Shown here: positions 21,855-34,697 of the stretch, one piece after another
Position numbering within the stretch: position 1 is the stretch's first letter
How the letters are laid out: every line of letters begins with the position of its first letter
DNA from: Physella acuta
Taxonomy: Eukaryota > Mollusca > Gastropoda > Physidae
Direction of reading: 5' to 3'
Length of the DNA: 64,000 nt
NCBI RefSeq assembly: GCF_028476545.1
Contig: NW_026731827.1
Coordinates: 1,472,001-1,536,000, forward strand
Notes under the pieces: generated by a model
Databases searched by the model: none
Told to the model about the DNA's origin: nothing
What the model saw: only the letters and a program-made list of their open reading frames with translations
Translations under genes and position numbers: made by a program

Positions 21855-24800
21855 ATGGGGGTTGATTATTACGATATTTTGGGGCTAACTCGAAGTGCAA
21901 CAGATGCGGAGATCAAAAAATTGTGAGAATATAATAATTATGTATATCTAGATATATTTAATTAGCTAATAAAAATTATATTTTCTTAAAACTTTAAAAT
22001 AGTAGTAGTGGAGTTGGATGTGGAGTGGATGTGTGTGACTTACTCTTTCTGGTTAGTCACTTGACTTATTCGTACCCAACACACAACTTACTACCGACTA
22101 ACTACACTTCAAGTTCATTAATTTCTTATTAGTCAACAATAACTGGATTTCTAATACTAATACTATAACTATAGGCCTAAGTAAGTAAGTTTCCCTTTCA
22201 AACCTGACGGTCTATATGTAGTCTATGAGTCTATGACTATGAGTCTATGGGGCAAGTGAAGTAGAGTTCACTTGTTTCTGTGACCTCGGCATATGAAGAG
22301 ATAGTGTGGTCAGCACAATGCCCAGCCACCTTTACTCTCCCTAACGTGAGTTACTAAATAACTAAATTATTTGATTAGGCCTAAGCCTAACCTAATAAAC
22401 AATATAAATACTCTAATAATAGTAATAAACTTCAAAATCATTTTTTAAAACTTCATTGGTCATTAAATAAAATAATAAAAAAGTTTATTAAAGAGGGCCT
22501 TATGGTTCAGTAATTATTAGGCCTAAATTAAAACTTTCATTAGTTTCAACTTTTTTAGGCCCTGTCGTTGTCTTATTAATTATTATTATGTTTAGGCTCT
22601 ATGTAATACTATGTATGATTAGTTACTGATTAGTATAGTATGAACTTATAGTGATTTATACTATACTATAGTTTAATTTTATTATTTAAAGCCAATTATT
22701 TATTATTTATAACTTTTAAAGATTAAAGAACAAATGTTTTATTACTACTTTATTGTACATCACATGATGTCAGTTGAGATGGGATGTGGTAGATCTAGAT
22801 CTATAAGGAATTCACATGGACTTGTTTTTTAACATCTTCTGGGTACTGATTTACTATCATGTACAATTGACATCTGCTAGATACCTGAACATTTTGGTCC
22901 ATAAGGGTATAGATACCTACAAACAAGTGTTATCTAATTGCAGTGTAAGGTTTCAATAAGAGTTAGATTTGAGGTTAAGTTCAGCCAGAGAAATAGACAA
23001 CCTATGATTGACTGTGATGTGCACTATCATATCTTTTGACATTTTGGACCTATTAAATTGATTACTAGGTTTTTCCTGTGTGCTAAGAGATATATCTACA
23101 TAACACAATCTGATATTCAAAATTGGCTTAACTTGTCCTTGCATGGTCGAAGGGTAAAGCATTTGACTGTAATGTTTGGATCCCTGGCTCTAGTCCATAG
23201 GACGTATGTTCACCCAGCTCTAATGGGTATCTGACTAATGTTAGGGAAAGTAAAGGTGGCAGGGCATAGAGCTGACCACACTATCCCTGCTGAGGTCACT
23301 GAAATAGATGAACTCTACTTCATCTAGCGTAATGTTAAAAAAAAGTACAATTATTACAGCTAATTACCATTAATAAACAGAACTTGTTTATTATAATATT
23401 ATAATAATTTTTTCTAAATTTCAGCTACCGCAAATTATCCTTAAAATACCATCCAGACAAAAATGAAGGAGATCAAAATGCAGCTGACAAATTCATGCAA
23501 GTTGCTGAAGCATATGATGTACTTTCAGATCGTAGGTTATTTATATATTTAAATATTTTTATTTACTAATTTTCTAGTAACATTCTAACCACAAAAGCCT
23601 ACAACCACTTAGTTTAGGTAATGAAATAATTTATTGTCTTGATATCTCTGTAATCTACTGTAGCTTTTGGCTAATTGTACTGGAAAAAAAAAGAAAAACT
23701 CAGGCTCTAACCCCTTCTTAAAACAGTATAAATATCAGTGATAAATACCTTATCAATTTTTATCATTTTTCGCTTTATTAGTTTTTCTTTTGAATTGCAG
23801 CAATTTAATTTTTAAACCACATTAAAGTTTTTTTTATGCTTATAACTTGTATTTTATTTTTGACAATGATAGCCAGAAAACGTGCTGTGTATGATCAGTT
23901 TGGTGAAGAAGGTTTGAAAAATGGAGTTCCTGCAGGAAGTGGAGAAGCTGGTGCCTGGGTTTTTGGTTATACATTCCATGGGAATCCTGAGAAGGTTTTT
24001 AGAGATTTTTTTGGCGGTGACAATCCTTTTCAGGGTAAGTTACTTGTGCTTGCCAAATTTATCACTTTGAATTAATTGATCATACTTACATCATTACTAA
24101 TTTGATTTTTCATCTTTCTTTAAAAGAAAAAAATCTTAGAATATAAATACATTAACATGTTGGATCCAAATGATTTATTTCTGTAATTTCAGAGTTTCAT
24201 GATAGAATTGATGGTGACTTAAGTATGGGATTTGGTGGCTTACATGGACGAGGTGCTAAAAAACAAGACCCACCTATAGAGAGAGATTTATATCTTAGTC
24301 TTGAAGAAGTTTTCCATGGTTGCACAAAAAAGATGAAAATTTCAAGAAGGGTAGGTGTACATTTTATGTACTGAATCTAGTGGCACCCACTTTGAGTGTG
24401 GTTTTTCAGTAGATTCAGCCTTATTGAAGAATTCTCATTATTTGCCAAAAGCATGGTCTGAAACTCTAGATTTAATTGTATTTACTATTTTACCACAGAC
24501 TATTCATATCTTAGTGTCACGTAATCTCGATAGATAATATAGTTTATTTTTGTACATGTAGTTTAAAACAGTTTACTTTCTCACACTGACAAATTTATTG
24601 TTCTCAACACTAGGTTATGAATGATGATGGACACACCTCAAGCATACGAGACAAAATTTTGACCATTACAGTAAAGAAAGGCTGGAGGCCAGGCACAAAG
24701 ATAACATTTCCTCAGGAAGGTGACCAGGGTCCAAATAATGTACCAGGTATAATAAATAGTTATGTCAAATGTGTATGGGTTGTTCACAAATTTTCATCTC

Positions 24801-25688
24801 TAAGAAAGATGATCTTATTTTTATTTTGAGTACACCCAAACAGTACTGTTCACACAATGAATAAAATTGCCATAATTAAAAGCTATGTTTATGCTTATTT
24901 ATGTTCACATTTTTATTTTTACTACAGGTTTACAAAATTTTTTAGGTCACTCAATATTTATCTTCTACAGCTGATATAGTGTTTATTGTTAAAGACAAAC
25001 CTCACCCAAGATTTCGTCGTGATGGTGCTAATCTTATCCACACAGCCAAAGTACCTTTAGGTAGAGCACTGACTGGCTGTACAGTAGAAATCCATACTTT
25101 AGATGAAAGGATTCTCCACATACCAATCAATGATATTGTCAAGTAAGTTTTTCACTTACACAAATAGCATCTAGTAGGAAAGAGCTGTAAAGGTAGTAGT
25201 GTTGTTGAGTGGTAGGGCATACTACAGCTCCCCTGAGAGTTTCAAGCTTGTTCCAGGCTTAATTCTGTAGTATCTCACTGAGTCCACTCAGCTGTGCCAA
25301 GTACCCTGACTCAAGTCAGGAAAAGTGAGGGCTACTTGGTCATTGGTAGTATGCTGGCCATATACAATCCTTACATACGTTGATGTCAAAATGTATGAAC
25401 TTTATCCTACCTATGAACTATCATTATATATTGTTTTCTTACTTCTACTTTTATAAAATTAACTGAGATACACATAAAATGTCTATGTAATCATAAAAAA
25501 GTATCAGAAGTTCATGACATTTTTTTCTGCCCAGACCTGGATACAAGAAGATTGTTCCTGGAGAGGGCATGCCACTGGTTGTTGCTCCATGTGATAAAGG
25601 AGATCTCATCATTGAGTTTGATATTGAGTTTCCAACCTCCCTCACACCAGAGAAGAAAGAGCATGTGCGAAGAGCGCTTCTATATTAG
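21855..25688 (+). CDS. DNAJB13: DnaJ homolog subfamily B member 13 (radial-spoke HSP40)
   Basis: Type-II J-domain co-chaperone that is a structural part of axonemal radial spokes (RSP16 orthologue). Exons: 21855-21922, 23425-23531, 23873-24034, 24193-24350, 24614-24746, 24971-25142, 25535-25688. Together they give 954 nt, 317 aa plus stop; mammalian DNAJB13 is about 316 aa. The J-domain is at residues 3-67 ([20 protein letters not shown] start) with HPD at 32-34. The motifs [38 protein letters not shown] and VPGEGMP are diagnostic of this family member. Two C-terminal client-binding domains and the dimerisation tail follow ([13 protein letters not shown]). There is no zinc finger and no long G/F region. 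All introns are GT-AG and phases agree. Head to head with CFAP47. SINEs lie in introns 1 and 6. Confidence 0.96.
22189..22350 (-). mobile_element. SINE (3' part), reversed, in DNAJB13 intron 1
   Basis: The reverse complement carries the same tail as the copy at 23136-23328 (GCCGAGGTCACAGAAACAAG, then TGAACTCTACTTC), followed by a GTTTGAAAGGG end. The tRNA-like head is missing. Confidence 0.65.
23136..23328 (+). mobile_element. tRNA-derived SINE in DNAJB13 intron 1
   Basis: The head GCATGGTCGAAGGGTAAAGC resembles an A-box. It is followed by a degenerate B-box region and a body shared with other copies (CCCAGCTCTAATGGGTATCT, then GAGGTCACTGAAATAGATGA). Similar bodies lie at 22189, 42535 and 62135. 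Confidence 0.7.
25195..25372 (+). mobile_element. SINE-like element in DNAJB13 intron 6
   Basis: Begins with a degenerate tRNA-like head (GAGTGGTAGGGCATACTACA). The body (CAGCTGTGCCAAGTACCCTG, then GTCAGGAAAAGTGAGGGCTA) matches the general layout of the other SINE copies but is more diverged. Confidence 0.5.
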
Positions 25689-26756
25689 ATGGGGTAAACT
25701 AAGCAAAACTTGGTGTAGGTGTGATGTTAAGCATTGTTTTAGTTCCTATTAAATATATTTCAGATAACTGACTATAACTTTGTTTTTCATTATGTAAAAA
25801 TTATACATTTTGCACACAGCAAAGAGACAATATGCTGACAAATAACGTAAACATTTACAATATGTAATGTTATTTAAAACTTTGAAAGAAATATGTTCTC
25901 TGTTTTTTATTCCAACAATCTGTTGCTCCAAATATTAATTTGTTAACCTTATTGAAAATGTCAACATTAGCAATTTCGTCATCAATATTATCAAACTTAC
26001 TTCATGATTACATCCTCGATATAAAGTAAATAAATTTGAATAATGATATTGATAAGTTTGATTTTGTGAATGAAGTACACATTAAGCTTGTTTTTTAAAT
26101 GTAATATACTATGGATTTAAATAAAACTTTATATTGACTTTAATGTCATCTTGTTTTTTAGTAGTTGTTGTCAGCAATCAATTACTATTTACACATTAAA
26201 AATATAATTAATTTTAGTTTTGAACAGCTAATAGGATACATCTGGCTAGTTAAATATTTTGTATTTTCACAAAACAGGTATGTATAAAAATTGTAAGAAA
26301 CCAATTTTAGAAAAAATAAAAATTGAAACTTTTATTTTTTAAAATCTGGCTGTGAGTCTAACAAACCATAAATACAACAATTTTAACTTCATCATTCTTC
26401 CATATCATTGATTATATACACAAACAAACTCTTGAAATGGCAAACAGCTCACTCAAAACATCTTTTAGTCCTCCACTTTCCCCTTTTTAAACAAAAACAT
26501 TCCTGAAAGAATAAAAATATTTTTAAAAGTTGTAAAAAATTTACACAAACACCTTTATATAAGAGTCAAATGATAGAGGCCTAAATAACATAATATTAAT
26601 AAATTTCTTCTATTAGTACAATATTGTGTTACCTGTTATTTCTTTGAAGGAAAATTTTGAAAGAATGCTTAAGAAAAAATAGTAACCAGTGTTGAAATTG
26701 AGAAACCAAAAAAAGGTGAATAAAGCCATTACATTCAAAACTCAACTGAATACCTT
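25689..26756. other. 3' flanks of DNAJB13 and COX17 (tail to tail)
   Basis: Non-coding, AT-rich. A plus-strand AATAAA near 26118 is a plausible DNAJB13 poly(A) signal. TTTATT at 26331-26336 is a plausible COX17 signal on the minus strand. No reading frame of note. Confidence 0.5.
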
Positions 26757-27595
26757 TTAAATATTGAATCCTAAGTCTCTCATACACTGTTTATGTTTTT
26801 CAATCAAATCCCCACAGTTTTCTTCTCCCTTTTGAATGACGCTGTGATACATTGAGGAAAATTATAAAACTCATTGAACATTTTTACAACTGTTAGTAAA
26901 AATAATAAGTAATCTATGAAAAACAATGCTTTAAGTACATTGAAAAAGGCAAATGTTGAGTTTAAGATGGAGATAAATGCCTAATAAAAATATTGAAAAT
27001 ATATATAACATCTTTGACTGGGTTGATGATTTTTTTTCAAATAGATGAACATTTAAAAATGATCAAATGGCAAAGATTAAATGGAGTCTAATTAGCATAT
27101 AACATTAATCCTGGTAATTTAAGTTATCTAAGGACATTGTCTGTAGAGATTGTATGAGTATATTCACTATAAATTGAATGTAACAATTTTATCAAGATAG
27201 AATCTATGTCAAAACAGCCAAGCATAGATAACAAAAAGAAAATAAAACGTAATCAATGATTTAGGAGTTGTCTCTCCTAGAAGAGTGGCTGTCCCCAGCT
27301 AACGAGCCTTATCTGCCCAAGGGTTCAAACTCGAGACTTTTCAGTTTAGTAAACATAAGCTTTACCGCCTCGACTACGTCAACCCCAGACTTACATGTAG
27401 GATTAGCACTATATTACTGCTATACTAAATGGGACAAAAAGACTGAGTAATAGGATACAACAAGGAAAATTATTGTTACCATTCATCTCTGGCCTTTTTT
27501 GTTTCTGGGCAAGCACAGCAGGCTTTACACTTGGGCTTTTCTGTAGCAGAGTTATTTGTGTCTGCTAAAGGTGTCTGTGCATTTACAGCTGACAT
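26757..27595 (-). CDS. COX17: Cytochrome c oxidase copper chaperone COX17
   Basis: Small intermembrane-space copper chaperone that hands Cu(I) to SCO1 and COX11 for cytochrome c oxidase assembly. Two exons, 27595-27480 and 26841-26757, give 201 nt, 66 aa plus stop; human COX17 is 63 aa. The N-terminus starts [14 protein letters not shown]. The copper site CCAC at residues 26-29 is followed by [10 protein letters not shown], so the last Cys of CCAC and C39 form the first CX9C. C48 and C58 ([11 protein letters not shown]) form the second, and GFNI ends the protein. The exon junction splits the C39 codon (TG|C) at a GT-AG intron. There is one additional Cys before the copper motif (K-C-K-A-CC). 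Short and split, so easily missed. Tail to tail with DNAJB13. The intron holds a reversed tRNA-like SINE head. Confidence 0.96.
27285..27400 (-). mobile_element. tRNA-related SINE head in the COX17 intron
   Basis: The reverse complement reads GACGTAGTCGAGGCGGTAAAGC-like (A-box) and, about 40 nt on, GAGTTTGAACCC (B-box-like). Arms do not fold into a full tRNA, so this is a SINE fragment rather than a tRNA gene. Confidence 0.55.
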
Positions 27596-29820
27596 TTTAA
27601 AATCTAAATAGTAAATAGACACAAAAATTACAAATTAACATACAAAATATCTATTCTATACAAAGTATTGAGCCTAGCCTATTTTGGGATTATGTAATAT
27701 GATATATATAATACATGAAAAACACAAACAGTTTAACTTAACTAACAGCAAGAGTCTGGTAGAATCTAATAGGGCCTGCTTAGTTAGATATACTCAATAT
27801 ATTCCAACTAGTCTAGTCTAGAGAATGTGATGTTGTCTTAGTCTTACAGAAGATCATTTAACAAGTCACTACACTGACTAGATCTAGAAACTACTCTAAA
27901 ACTCTACTTAGTGATTCAAGTAAGCAACACCTAGTAGCAAGACTAGATCTACATTAGATCATAAAATTATAAATGATTTCAGAGTCTAGCTAGAGTTACA
28001 GCTAGATCTAGCAGAATCTACTAGTAGTAGATAATCTAGCTACTAAACTAGCTAGAAGACTAGATCTGAGTAGAGTACTGTAGAGACTCTACCTACAGTC
28101 TACACTGAGTCTGCACAGTCTACGACTACAGGTGTGTGATCACTTGCTAGATCTAGTTGCTAGAAACAAAGTTCATGTTAGGGACTTTGAGATAAATTTC
28201 AAAATGATTTATTTAAGTAAAAAAACATATCATCACATAGAACTACATAAAATTAAGACAAAACAGTTTACTTTTTTCAAAATAGGACATTCCATTCAAA
28301 AGTTATGATTTTTTTACTGAATATTAAAAAGTTACTACAGGATTTAATCATTAAATTAAATAATTTTAATGGTAATTTTCACGGGCAAATGTTGTGTGTA
28401 ATGCATAGCCGGCATAGCCTATAAAATTATAAATCAATGCCAAATCTTTATTAGAGCCCACATGGAATTTTGTATTCAAATTTTCAGAGTTTCAAGATAA
28501 ATGTGTTTTGAAGTAGAATCTACCTAAGTCCTAAACCTAACATTTTTTTTAAATGTGTGAAGTGTGATGAAATATTATAATATGTGTCTAGCCTACTAGA
28601 TTTCTAGATCTAGATCTAGACTCTAGATCTAGATCTAACTAGAGTAGAGAGTAGAGAGTAGAGGGGATACCACGCCCTAATTCTGAAAAGTGTTTTTTTT
28701 TAAAGTAGATTCTTTATCGTGGTTCTAAATATTATATTGAATATTGTTATCATGTCCAAATTCTAACATCTGCAAGGTGTAATAATAATGATAGTATTAG
28801 TATGGAACCCCACCATAAGAATATAAATAAATAAATATTAAATAATAAATAATTTAAATATTAAATAAACTAAAACAGTTCAGGCCTAGGCCTAGTTTAT
28901 AAGTTTTTATAGTTTATAGACTAGACATAGTTTATAAGCTACTTCTCTACTTCCCACTTGTAGTTGAACAGTTCTTGAATGAAAATTATAGATTATCTAT
29001 TAATTTATATTTTCATAAATGATTAGATCTAAATCTAGATCTAGAAATCTAGATCTAGATCTAGAATCTACATACCGTAAAAAACTACGCGTCACGTAAT
29101 TTCGGTTATTTCAATGTCACAGAGAATCTTCTGTAAAAACGAAATTGCATAAGTTATCTACCCTAAGTGGATCATTAATTTTACTTAAACTTATGGCAAC
29201 ATATTTTGTTTATAAAAAAGTGTTTAGTGAATTAATTTATATTTTTCTTCATTTCTAACACAGTTTTATTTTAAAATATAACATTTTATTTTAAAATTTA
29301 ATTTTTTTTTATTAAATCTGGTTTTTAGAATTTAAGTAGATGACTTTCAAAAATGATCTAGATTCTAGGCCTACTGATAACCATTTCTACCGGAAGTAGC
29401 CTTATTGATAGACTAGGTCTAATGTTTATAAACATTGAAATGCGGAAAGATTAGAAATCTATAATCTAGATCTAGATTTGTAGGCCCACTTCAAATAAAT
29501 TATAAATCTTGTTTTGGCGAGAATTAGATACCTACAATCTATATCTCAATAAGGCATAAGGTCCTAAGCCCTGTCCTAAGGTAATATTTATTATAGTTTC
29601 CTTTATTTTTCATAATTCATTCATCAATGACTCACTCATCATCTGGAGACGGTAGAATAATTCGATCCTATTTTTTTTTTAATTTGAGTAATCTAGCCTA
29701 CTTAACTTAGTAAGTAGATCTAGTACTTACTACTAATAAGTTCTACTTACTAACTAATCTAATGTATCATTTTAGTTAGGAACTGTGGTAAAAATTTAGA
29801 GAAAACCCTTGATATTTCAT
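27596..29820. other. Non-coding, TCTAGA/AGATCT-rich DNA upstream of COX17
   Basis: No reading frame of note. Unusually dense in CTAGATCT and TCTAGA hexamers, in clusters at about 27880-28160, 28595-28640, 29025-29070 and 29460-29480. These form many small palindromes. The COX17 promoter must be at its left edge. Confidence 0.6.
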
Positions 29821-29827
29821 AGTATCC

Positions 29828-29894
29828 GCCGCCAACCAATCAAACGCGCGCTTTCAACGCGTTTTGGTTGGCGGCTGACGTCACGATGACGTCA
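29828..29894. promoter_or_regulatory. Long hairpin followed by two CRE sites
   Basis: GCCGCCAACCAA at 29828-29839 is exactly inverted at 29864-29875, and inner AAACGCG/CGCGTTT arms extend the stem. Immediately after come two perfect TGACGTCA sites (29876-29883 and 29887-29894), 11 bp apart. CpG-rich in an AT-rich setting. It could be an unannotated promoter or one end of a repeat. Confidence 0.5.
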
Positions 29895-32273
29895 CGCGAC
29901 CCGTAAACACGGCGTTTTTGGAGCTAAAAAGGGCCGAAAAAGCCATTTTTTCTACGTGTAGTTCGGATTTTTTTACGTTTTTTAAAATGGGCCCGAAAAT
30001 GACCCTTTTTAGAAATGGACATAGCCATTTTTTCGAAGAATTAATTCAAAAAAGGGCTGTTTTGAGCTATGTTTCGATGTAAACAAAGGCCCATGTCAAC
30101 ACGTGTCAAACCACGTGAAGGCACCCGATCGACGATTTCGGTCACGCATGAGTGGTTTTCGTACGTTCTCGTGAACTAAATACCAGTTTCTTGACAACAA
30201 ATTGGAAAACGACAATTTCGTGAAAATAACGACCCTAGAGGAATGGCTTTTGAAGATTATTAAATAAAAATCGATGTATTGGCTACATGTGTTGATTCTA
30301 AAGTTGTCTATAATTGACTAGTAGGGCATGCTGAAACAACGGCCTTAGGGCGCCGTGTAGTGTGTAGTTTCGCTAAATGTAAATTAATCAGCCCGGCCGC
30401 AGATCGACCGCAAACTGTTAAATTGGTTGAATGTGAAAAGCATACTACTTACAAATTACTTTTGAATATTCACATCACACAAAATAATCCCAAAGAAAGC
30501 ACAAAATAAAATCCGTTAGAAAAGCATCACCATGAAATTTGAAAACCACAGTATGTCAACCTTAACCAGCCATCTTTGGCTCGATCTAGAGGTCATTCTT
30601 TAGCCTACAGCCCTACACGGCCTACACATGTGCCTTGCCAATAAATTTAGTTTCTGATGGTACACGACATTAGATCAATATATTAATTAACAAACTAACT
30701 GAATTCCAACATACTATCACTCTAATCCTAAAATGAAACAGAATTTGAAGCACAATGATCTAACGAATAAATCCCACTCTAAGTAAGTGTCGCAGCTCTA
30801 ATCCTGGATACAACCGTAGTGTGTAGTCGTGTTGTGAGTAAACTTGCACGAGATAAAACACCGACCTAGACCTTCCTGATGTTGTGTATGGCCCCAAAGT
30901 GAAATGCTGGGAGTAGGGGAGGGGAATTTAACAGCAGAATATTTTTTTTCAGTAGTTACGTCACCAGTAGTTCACGCATCCTAACGGGGTTGAAAGTGTA
31001 ACTTTATATTCAATTAGGCAAAAGGTGGAGGGTGGTGTCTTTTTAGTCGAAGAATACGGGGAAGCCGGCATTTGAAGCCGGCATTTCATTATTGTCATTG
31101 CTATTGAGTACAACCCTTTATTCTAGTTAAATGCATGACTAGGCTACTCATTACAAAATCTAAAAAATGTCGTTGTGCTGCCATGCAAAAGTAGCCTAAT
31201 ATTTCTACTGAATGGGGTAGGTATTTGACTTTGTTTATTTAAATGCAGATACCATTAGCCTAAACATATTTGGATGCACATTTCAGTTATATCGTAAGGA
31301 TTAATTTTATAATACAATGCATATATTCTGACAGTCCTTCAAGTATTAGTAGTTATTGCCTATTGGACTATTCATAACTTGTATTTCAAAGATTTATAAT
31401 GAGCGGGATGCACTCGACGTTTTAAGTGCTACATTCGGTAGCTGTTACTTTGTGCATGACAGCATCCCAATAGTTCACTGTAAATATAAACTGAGCTTGA
31501 CGAGATTCCCATCGCCAAGCAATCGTATGATGATAGACCCAGCAAGCATCACTCGTTATATTCGACAACATGTCTATACCAGTCCTTGATTTTCATTACT
31601 GCCTTGAAACGCCTAGTTCTTTGTTTTGAAGAAAAAAAAACGTCTCCCCCCCCCCCCCCCTTTCCGCTTGCGCCGACGTCATCATAGGCCAATATCACGG
31701 TGCATTTTTTTTTTCACCGAGTATAACACACACCTCTCTCCCCCTCACAGCAAGCGCCAACAACGGTCACCCAAGGCCCAAGGCCAATAACACGCAGAAC
31801 GGTGGATTTTTTTTCAATGAGTATATACCCTACCCACCCGCCGCCTTACAGCATACCGCTAGTCTTTACAAACGGGGTTAAAAGTTTAACTTGGAGTTCA
31901 ATAAGGGGAGAGGATGGTATTGAAACAACGATGTTCTTTAATATGTTTAATAGTACAAATACATAGTAAAAAATATACTTACCTACTTCTATAGCATCAT
32001 ACATAATTTTATAATTAGCAAATTAATTAATTAATTAAGTCTAATGATAATGAAGGGAGATAGTTTATTTTGGTTAAGGCACGACACACAACACTATGCG
32101 TGCGTGGTATGTGGCCTGACCGACCTAAAAGGAGATTGTTTATATTATTGTTTTGAGTTTATATTTAACTCAATGCAACGAGCCCGCCGGTTGGTTGAGG
32201 CCACGCCGGGGGGACGATCTGACCGGGATTCAAAGGGTCGATTCTAAATATCATCCGGAACTGTTTGTCCATA
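29895..32273. other. Non-coding region with CpG-richer patches
   Basis: No convincing gene. Contains short direct repeats (AAGCCGGCATTT twice at 31070-31088) and two diverged copies of a ~100-bp block at about 31685-31850 (GGCCAATA...CACGG or ACGG...TTTTTTTTCA...GAGTATA). There are two CACGTG boxes at 30100 and 30112. Confidence 0.4.
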
Positions 32274-34158
32274 AAATTGGCCGAGGCTAGACTAGAGTAG
32301 AAGAGTAAGTACTAAGTAAGTAGTTAAGGGGCCTACTAATATGAAAAAAAGGTGAATTAGGCCTACTAAATTTTAGCAATTATTTCACATTTTTAAGATG
32401 ATTTATGGTTTGAAAGTTTCAAAAATGTTTCAAAGTTTCATTGATGTAGAATCTACCTGTTTTTAAACACTTGTGTTAAAACTTTTCAGTAATAATATAA
32501 TTTTTTAATAGTGTTTTGGGTATCGGCAGTTTGCGGTAAAAACATGACCTGAAAACTCCCACTGGTTTTGCATACTAATAAGTTTTTTATATATGGTAAA
32601 TTAAAATTAAATAGTTTAAAGGTCATTTCCTATTGTTAATTAAAAAGAAGAGTGGTTTTCCCTTTGTTTTGAGTGTTTTGCTATCTGATTGCATGCTGTT
32701 TCTGCTTTGGTCTTCCCCCTGAATCATGGTTAGTTTCAAATATGTTGGAATCTTGAATTTTTTAAAAGATAATTTTAGAGGAGAAATAGCAATTGAGCAG
32801 ACATATCTTATGTATGTGGAAATATTTGTTTTTGGATATTTTAACTCCGACATTAGTTATACTTATATTCATTTAAAAGTAGTCACTGTATGTAGGTCAT
32901 GTTGCCACCATTGTTATATTTATTCATCCTGATCTGCCGGCTTTTAGTTTTGATAAGCTAACAACAGTATTCTTATGTAATGTGCAAACAAATCTCCTAA
33001 TTGTTGTTTTAAAAATATTTTAATTTTCAATATAGGCCCCTACCTATCTTTCATTTTTTCATCTCTAGTTTTGCTTGAAGTACAATTTTGCCAAATATGT
33101 TTTTCTTAAAATTTAACTTTGAGAGACCAAACAAGAATCAGGCATAGGTTACCTATCTGTTGATATACACTAGCTATGATATATGTGTTAACTAATTTTA
33201 AGTTTTCAAGTTCTACTTACCCTTATTTATAGTTATATGCAGAAAATTAGAATTCATACACACATAAAATCATTGATCTGATAACTTCAATTCACTATTA
33301 ACAAAATGGCTTAAAGATGGACTCTACTTCACCTGCCCAAAATAATCAGTGAGTTATATGCACATTACAATGCTCAAGTGGTTTACTTTACAATTCTGAC
33401 TATGAAGTTGTTTCATTCAATGTATTTATGTAAAACACTGCTTTAGAAACATTTTCATATTTGCTCCGCACACAATGTTTTGGGGTATGGGGCAATAATG
33501 GGGAGGAAGCCAACACAAAAATATACTTTCTGTATTATTTTTCTTCAGTTCAACAACATATACAAGTTCTATATATCACTATAGCTAAACTAAACAAATA
33601 TAAACAACATACAACTGCAAATAAAAATACTATGCTCTATTTATTCAGGAATACCATGACTTGTCAAAAATGGCCGATGCAAAAAAAAAGGGGATTCCAC
33701 CGCTAACAAAAAATGTCACAAAAAATATATATTTGAGCTAGAAAGAAAATCTTTTTTGTTTTGTTTTGATTCTACAAGAATATTTTATTTTTATGTGATG
33801 ACTTTTTTTTTACCAAAATCCCTAGCAATAAATAAAGACTAGTGATGTTTTCATCAGATGCAACCAAGCTTATTTATTTAAGCAGCCATCTTAAGATTTT
33901 TTTTTTTGTAAAATTATAGTTAGAGATTCAGGGGTAAACCACTCTAATTTACAGATGGCCACTGTTTATATGCAAATCTTGCTTGCAAACATTGCTGTTT
34001 AAAGTTAATTTCTGGCCTATATTGATATGTATATATAGCCATTGATTTTTATTTATTATTCAGTTATCTATTATATTTGACACAGTATATCACAATATAC
34101 TTGTATTAAAGCCATAGCAATGAGGCAACTTTTTTCCATAACTAGCCTCGGCCGATTT
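32274..34158. mobile_element. Candidate TIR DNA element flanked by TA
   Basis: AAATTGGCCGAGGCTAG at the left is inverted at the right as CTAGCCTCGGCCGATTT (one mismatch), and TA flanks both ends. The spacing of about 1.9 kb suits a Tc1/mariner-sized element. However, no transposase segment was recognised inside, and the interior is AT-rich with only short frames. It could instead be two unrelated copies of a short repeat. Confidence 0.4.
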
Positions 34159-34697
34159 TACACACCTAAAATGATAGATCACCAAAATTTTATATGTTAA
34201 ATATTAAATTTAATTTTCAGAAATTAGTCTATTCTGCTAGTAGTAACTGTATTCTAGATCTAATAATTTTAGTTTGTTAATTAATCTCATTGCCATACAA
34301 TTAATTACATAAAAAACACTTTTACATCTTTTAATAATCGCTAGGCCATAAGAATAAGCTTAAATAAATAAATGAGATGGCTGACAACTTGTATTGTAGA
34401 TCTAGACTTTATGCCTTATGAACCTATTTAAATATAATAATTTTTAGTAGTCTAAATTTTTTTGTAGATACTTCACTAGTATAAATACTTGTTCTCATTC
34501 ATTATTAACCATTATACCACCTAGAGTCTAGAGAAAAGGAAATGTTTCTCGGTTATTGTTTTTTTTTTTTAAGTTACATTACAGATTAGACTAACTAATG
34601 TAGACTAGTTGTTAAATCTGTTAAATTAGATTTAAGAAATTGATATTCACTACATTTTTTACAACCCTAGTTATACTTTGACCACAGAATTTGAAAG

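Noticed and set aside
27312-27388. Possible tRNA gene on the minus strand
   Set aside because: A- and B-box-like sequences exist but acceptor and anticodon arms do not pair; fits a SINE head.
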